Part shown: one piece after another, positions 7,101-7,540 of the stretch
Position numbering within the stretch: the stretch's first letter is position 1
Layout of the letters: each line of letters opens with the position of its first letter
Source of the DNA: Myxococcales bacterium
GTDB lineage: Bacteria; Myxococcota_A; Polyangia; Fen-1088
Direction: 5' to 3'
Length of the DNA: 7,540 nt
Assembly: GCA_003170035.1 (NCBI GenBank)
Contig: PMZX01000253.1
Location: 248-7,787 of the forward strand
Translations under genes and position numbers: made by a program
Notes under the pieces: generated by a model
Databases searched by the model: none
The model's input: the letters and a program-made list of their open reading frames with translations, nothing else
What the model was told of the DNA's origin: nothing

Positions 7101-7540
7101 GACGACCAAGTCGCCTGCTGGGTCACATCGCCGGTGGAGTTGTCATCGTAGAGCGCGGTGGCCTGGAAGGGTTGAGTTACGCCCCGCTGCAGGATCGGCT
7201 GCGTGGGGGTGATCCCGATACTCGTGATCTTCTTCGCCACCACACTGATCTGAACCGTTCCGCTCACCGTCTGGATGGTGGCGGTCACCGTGACCGTGCC
7301 CGCGGCCACGCCGCTGACCTGGCCCTTGGTGGTGGCCGTGTTGCCCACGCTCGCGATGGCCGCGCTGGACGAACCCCAGCTTGCCTGAGACGTCACGTCC
7401 TGCTTGCTGCCGTCTGCAAACACCCCGGTGGCCACCAGATTCACCGTCTGACCGATGGGTAGCGGCGCCACCGCTTGTATGCTGATCGACTGCAGAGACG
7501 TGTCGACCACCGTGACCGTTACGGTCGCGGTCTGGCCCTG
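4151..7540 (-). CDS. Giant bacterial Ig-like (Big_2) repeat protein, C-terminal 1129 residues; N-terminus beyond the right edge
   Basis: The reading frame is open to base 7540 and the first visible residues (QGQTATVTVTV) are the last strand of an Ig-like domain, so the gene begins outside the window. Twelve full tandem Big_2-type domains follow. The shared pattern is LxSIxVTP at the start, TQxFTATxxYxD, DVT, then VTWSSSN, a loop, GxATGxAxGTxTITA and a final TLTV strand. The core Trp is present in eleven of twelve. Counting from the GTG at 7510, Trp falls at 45, 135, 225, 315 and 405, exactly 90 apart, and again at 890, 980 and 1070. No cysteine is seen in the visible part, which is rich in Thr, Ser, Ala, Val and Gly and poor in Lys. 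The protein ends (GTVTASL) directly after the last domain, with no LPXTG, PEP-CTERM, autotransporter barrel or membrane helix. By family precedent it is an exported or surface stalk or adhesin. Any signal peptide, lipobox or head domain must lie upstream. Ligand is unknown. Confidence 0.93.
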   Translation of the reverse strand, partial: QGQTATVTVTVVDTSLQSISIQAVAPLPIGQTVNLVATGVFADGSKQDVTSQASWGSSSAAIASVGNTATTKGQVSGVAAGTVTVTATIQTVSGTVQISVVAKKITSIGITPTQPILQRGVTQPFQATALYDDNSTGDVTQQATWSSGDTGVLTVVVTGANAGLATAQAVGTTSITATLGGINGTTSVTVIAPSLTSITVSPATATIMVGGTRPFTAQGTYSDRSTADLTNSVTWSSSNTTVLSVSNATATRGQATGKAVGTANVQASLSGVTGTAAVTVSAAPLVSIAVTPSPLNLPLGLTLPLTATATYGDSTTQNVTTTATWTVADGSIATVGNAGTAAGQVTGKAVGSTTVTATLSGIKGSATVNVASPKLVSIAVAPATARITAGQTQAFTATGSYDNSTTVDLTTQVTWSSSNTAVGQVSNAAGSNGVATSLIAGTTTITAALSGVQGTATLNVGQPALVSIIVTPATATIVVGATQAYTVRAVYANGTTGILTGANWSSSSAAVATITAGGGGGGGATARGVAAGTVTITVTYTSGGNSFSDTATLTVTAPRTLTGIRLTPADATIRVNASQAYTVDGDYNDGTTTPIAGGVTLTTSNGAVAAVAGGGRGGPVGLLVNGVGAGTATVTATYTAAGQTFTDTASITVEAPKQVGLFITPASASVRVGETQQFSAMATWDDGTSTDVTGSASWTTSNGAVATITSAVGGRGGIGGGGLATGVAAGSVTINATSSGFSDTAALTVTAPVLKSVVITPANATIQINLTQTFVATAVYDNGTSATVTGSATWSSSDETVAVMSVAGGGRGGFPGGGVVGGGTATGLAVGSATISATYTENGVTVAGKAILTVTDPPLQSLEITPTNPTASLASQYQPFVATAIYTDYTTRNVTAAASWSSSNGAVAVISSAGGTAGRATLLTVGTSSISASYGGMSASTTLTVVAKKVTAIQVAPTNPTTVLGVNQPFVATAVYDDSSTAAVTGGATWTSSDATVASIGNTGGSTGVATPIKAGSTTITANYQGVSGTTLLTVSAAKLTSIAITPSPLSVAVGGHQQLTATGAWDDTSTRDITTNVTWLSSSDATATVSNAAGSRGLFTAVSAGPVTVTAAFQGVTGTLAGTVTASL
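4154..4969 (-). repeat. Big_2 units 10-12, canonical class, C-terminal end
   Basis: Unit limits are 4969-4697 (91 residues), 4696-4427 (90) and 4426-4154 (91). Units 10 and 11 share TNPT and QPFVATA(I/V)Y. Unit 9 has FVATAVY at the same place, and the DNA for this segment is nearly identical in units 9, 10 and 11 (about 5199-5223, 4882-4906, 4612-4636). That indicates local unit duplication or conversion. Unit 12 ends the protein with no further domain. Confidence 0.85.
4970..6151 (-). repeat. Big_2 units 6-9, long Gly-rich class
   Basis: Unit limits are 6151-5867 (95 residues), 5866-5573 (98), 5572-5285 (96) and 5284-4970 (105). All four carry a glycine-rich insertion at the same place, between the strand after the core Trp and the G(V/L)(A/G)(A/V)G strand: seven Gly in unit 6, GGGRGGP in 7, GGRGGIGGGG in 8, GGGRGGFPGGG in 9. 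Units 6, 7 and 9 also have a longer final hairpin (for example YTSGGNSFSDTATLTV). Unit 7 has Leu in place of the core Trp. The shared traits suggest that these units descend from one another by duplication inside the array. Confidence 0.85.
6152..7504 (-). repeat. Big_2 units 1-5, canonical 90-residue class
   Basis: Unit limits on the minus strand are 7504-7232, 7231-6962, 6961-6692, 6691-6422 and 6421-6152; units 2-5 are exactly 270 bases. Each begins around (L/I)(T/V/Q)SIxV(T/S/A)P and has the core Trp near residue 42. Units 2-5 close with a short hairpin of the form L(S/G)G(I/V)xG before the last strand. The tail of a preceding unit occupies 7540-7505. Protein similarity is clear, but the DNA has diverged, so this is not a recent satellite. 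Confidence 0.88.

Noticed and set aside
3876..7109. Two 524-529 codon minus-strand frames overlapping the Ig-repeat gene
   Set aside because: They are shifted readings of the same repeats, Arg/His/Gly-rich and low in complexity. The Big_2 frame explains the sequence.
7508..7510. GTG at 7510 as the true start of the Ig-repeat protein
   Set aside because: The frame stays open to base 7540 and the upstream codons spell the last strand of another Ig unit. The GTG is an internal Val codon.
4151..7540. CRISPR array or satellite DNA as the cause of the repetitiveness
   Set aside because: The period is about 270 bases, the repeats are conserved at protein rather than DNA level, and one reading frame runs through them all.

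Overview
The window is GC-rich and densely coded. It holds four protein-coding genes or gene parts and no visible RNA gene, insertion sequence, CRISPR array or phage gene. A LolD/MacB-type ABC ATPase with separate permeases, together with a very long bacterial Ig-like (Big_2) repeat protein, points to a diderm bacterium. Something like Myxococcota or another former deltaproteobacterial lineage is plausible from composition and gene style, but nothing here fixes the taxon.

Left part (1-3333, all on the minus strand): a three-gene ABC transporter operon read right to left. The ATPase (3333-2599) overlaps the first permease by one base (TGATG). That permease (2599-476) is followed after two bases by a second permease (473 to beyond base 1, truncated by the window). 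ATPase and permeases belong to the MacB/LolCDE/FtsEX ('type VII', mechanotransmission) class. These proteins use cytoplasmic ATP hydrolysis to move a periplasmic domain rather than carry substrate through the membrane. The complete permease is unusual: its extracytoplasmic part is about 500 residues, against roughly 200 in LolC/LolE, and contains long charged, helix-like insertions.

Middle (3334-4135): a 133-base divergent intergenic region separates the ABC operon from rpe (ribulose-phosphate 3-epimerase, plus strand). This is a housekeeping enzyme of the pentose phosphate and Calvin pathways with its metal-binding residues intact. The intergenic region carries a perfect 9-base inverted repeat whose right arm touches the rpe ribosome binding site.

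Right part (4151-7540, minus strand): the C-terminal 1129 residues of a giant repeat protein, converging on rpe with only 15 bases between the stop codons. It consists of twelve complete tandem Big_2 domains plus the tail of another, and its N-terminus lies outside the window. Units 1-5 and 10-12 are canonical, 90-91 residues long. Units 6-9 form a separate longer class (95-105 residues), each with a Gly- or GRGG-rich insertion at the same loop. The protein ends in the last Ig fold with no visible C-terminal anchor.

The three parts have no evident shared function. The leads most worth following are the enlarged permease and the nested Gly-rich sub-block of the Ig array; no clearly new multi-gene system is demonstrated.
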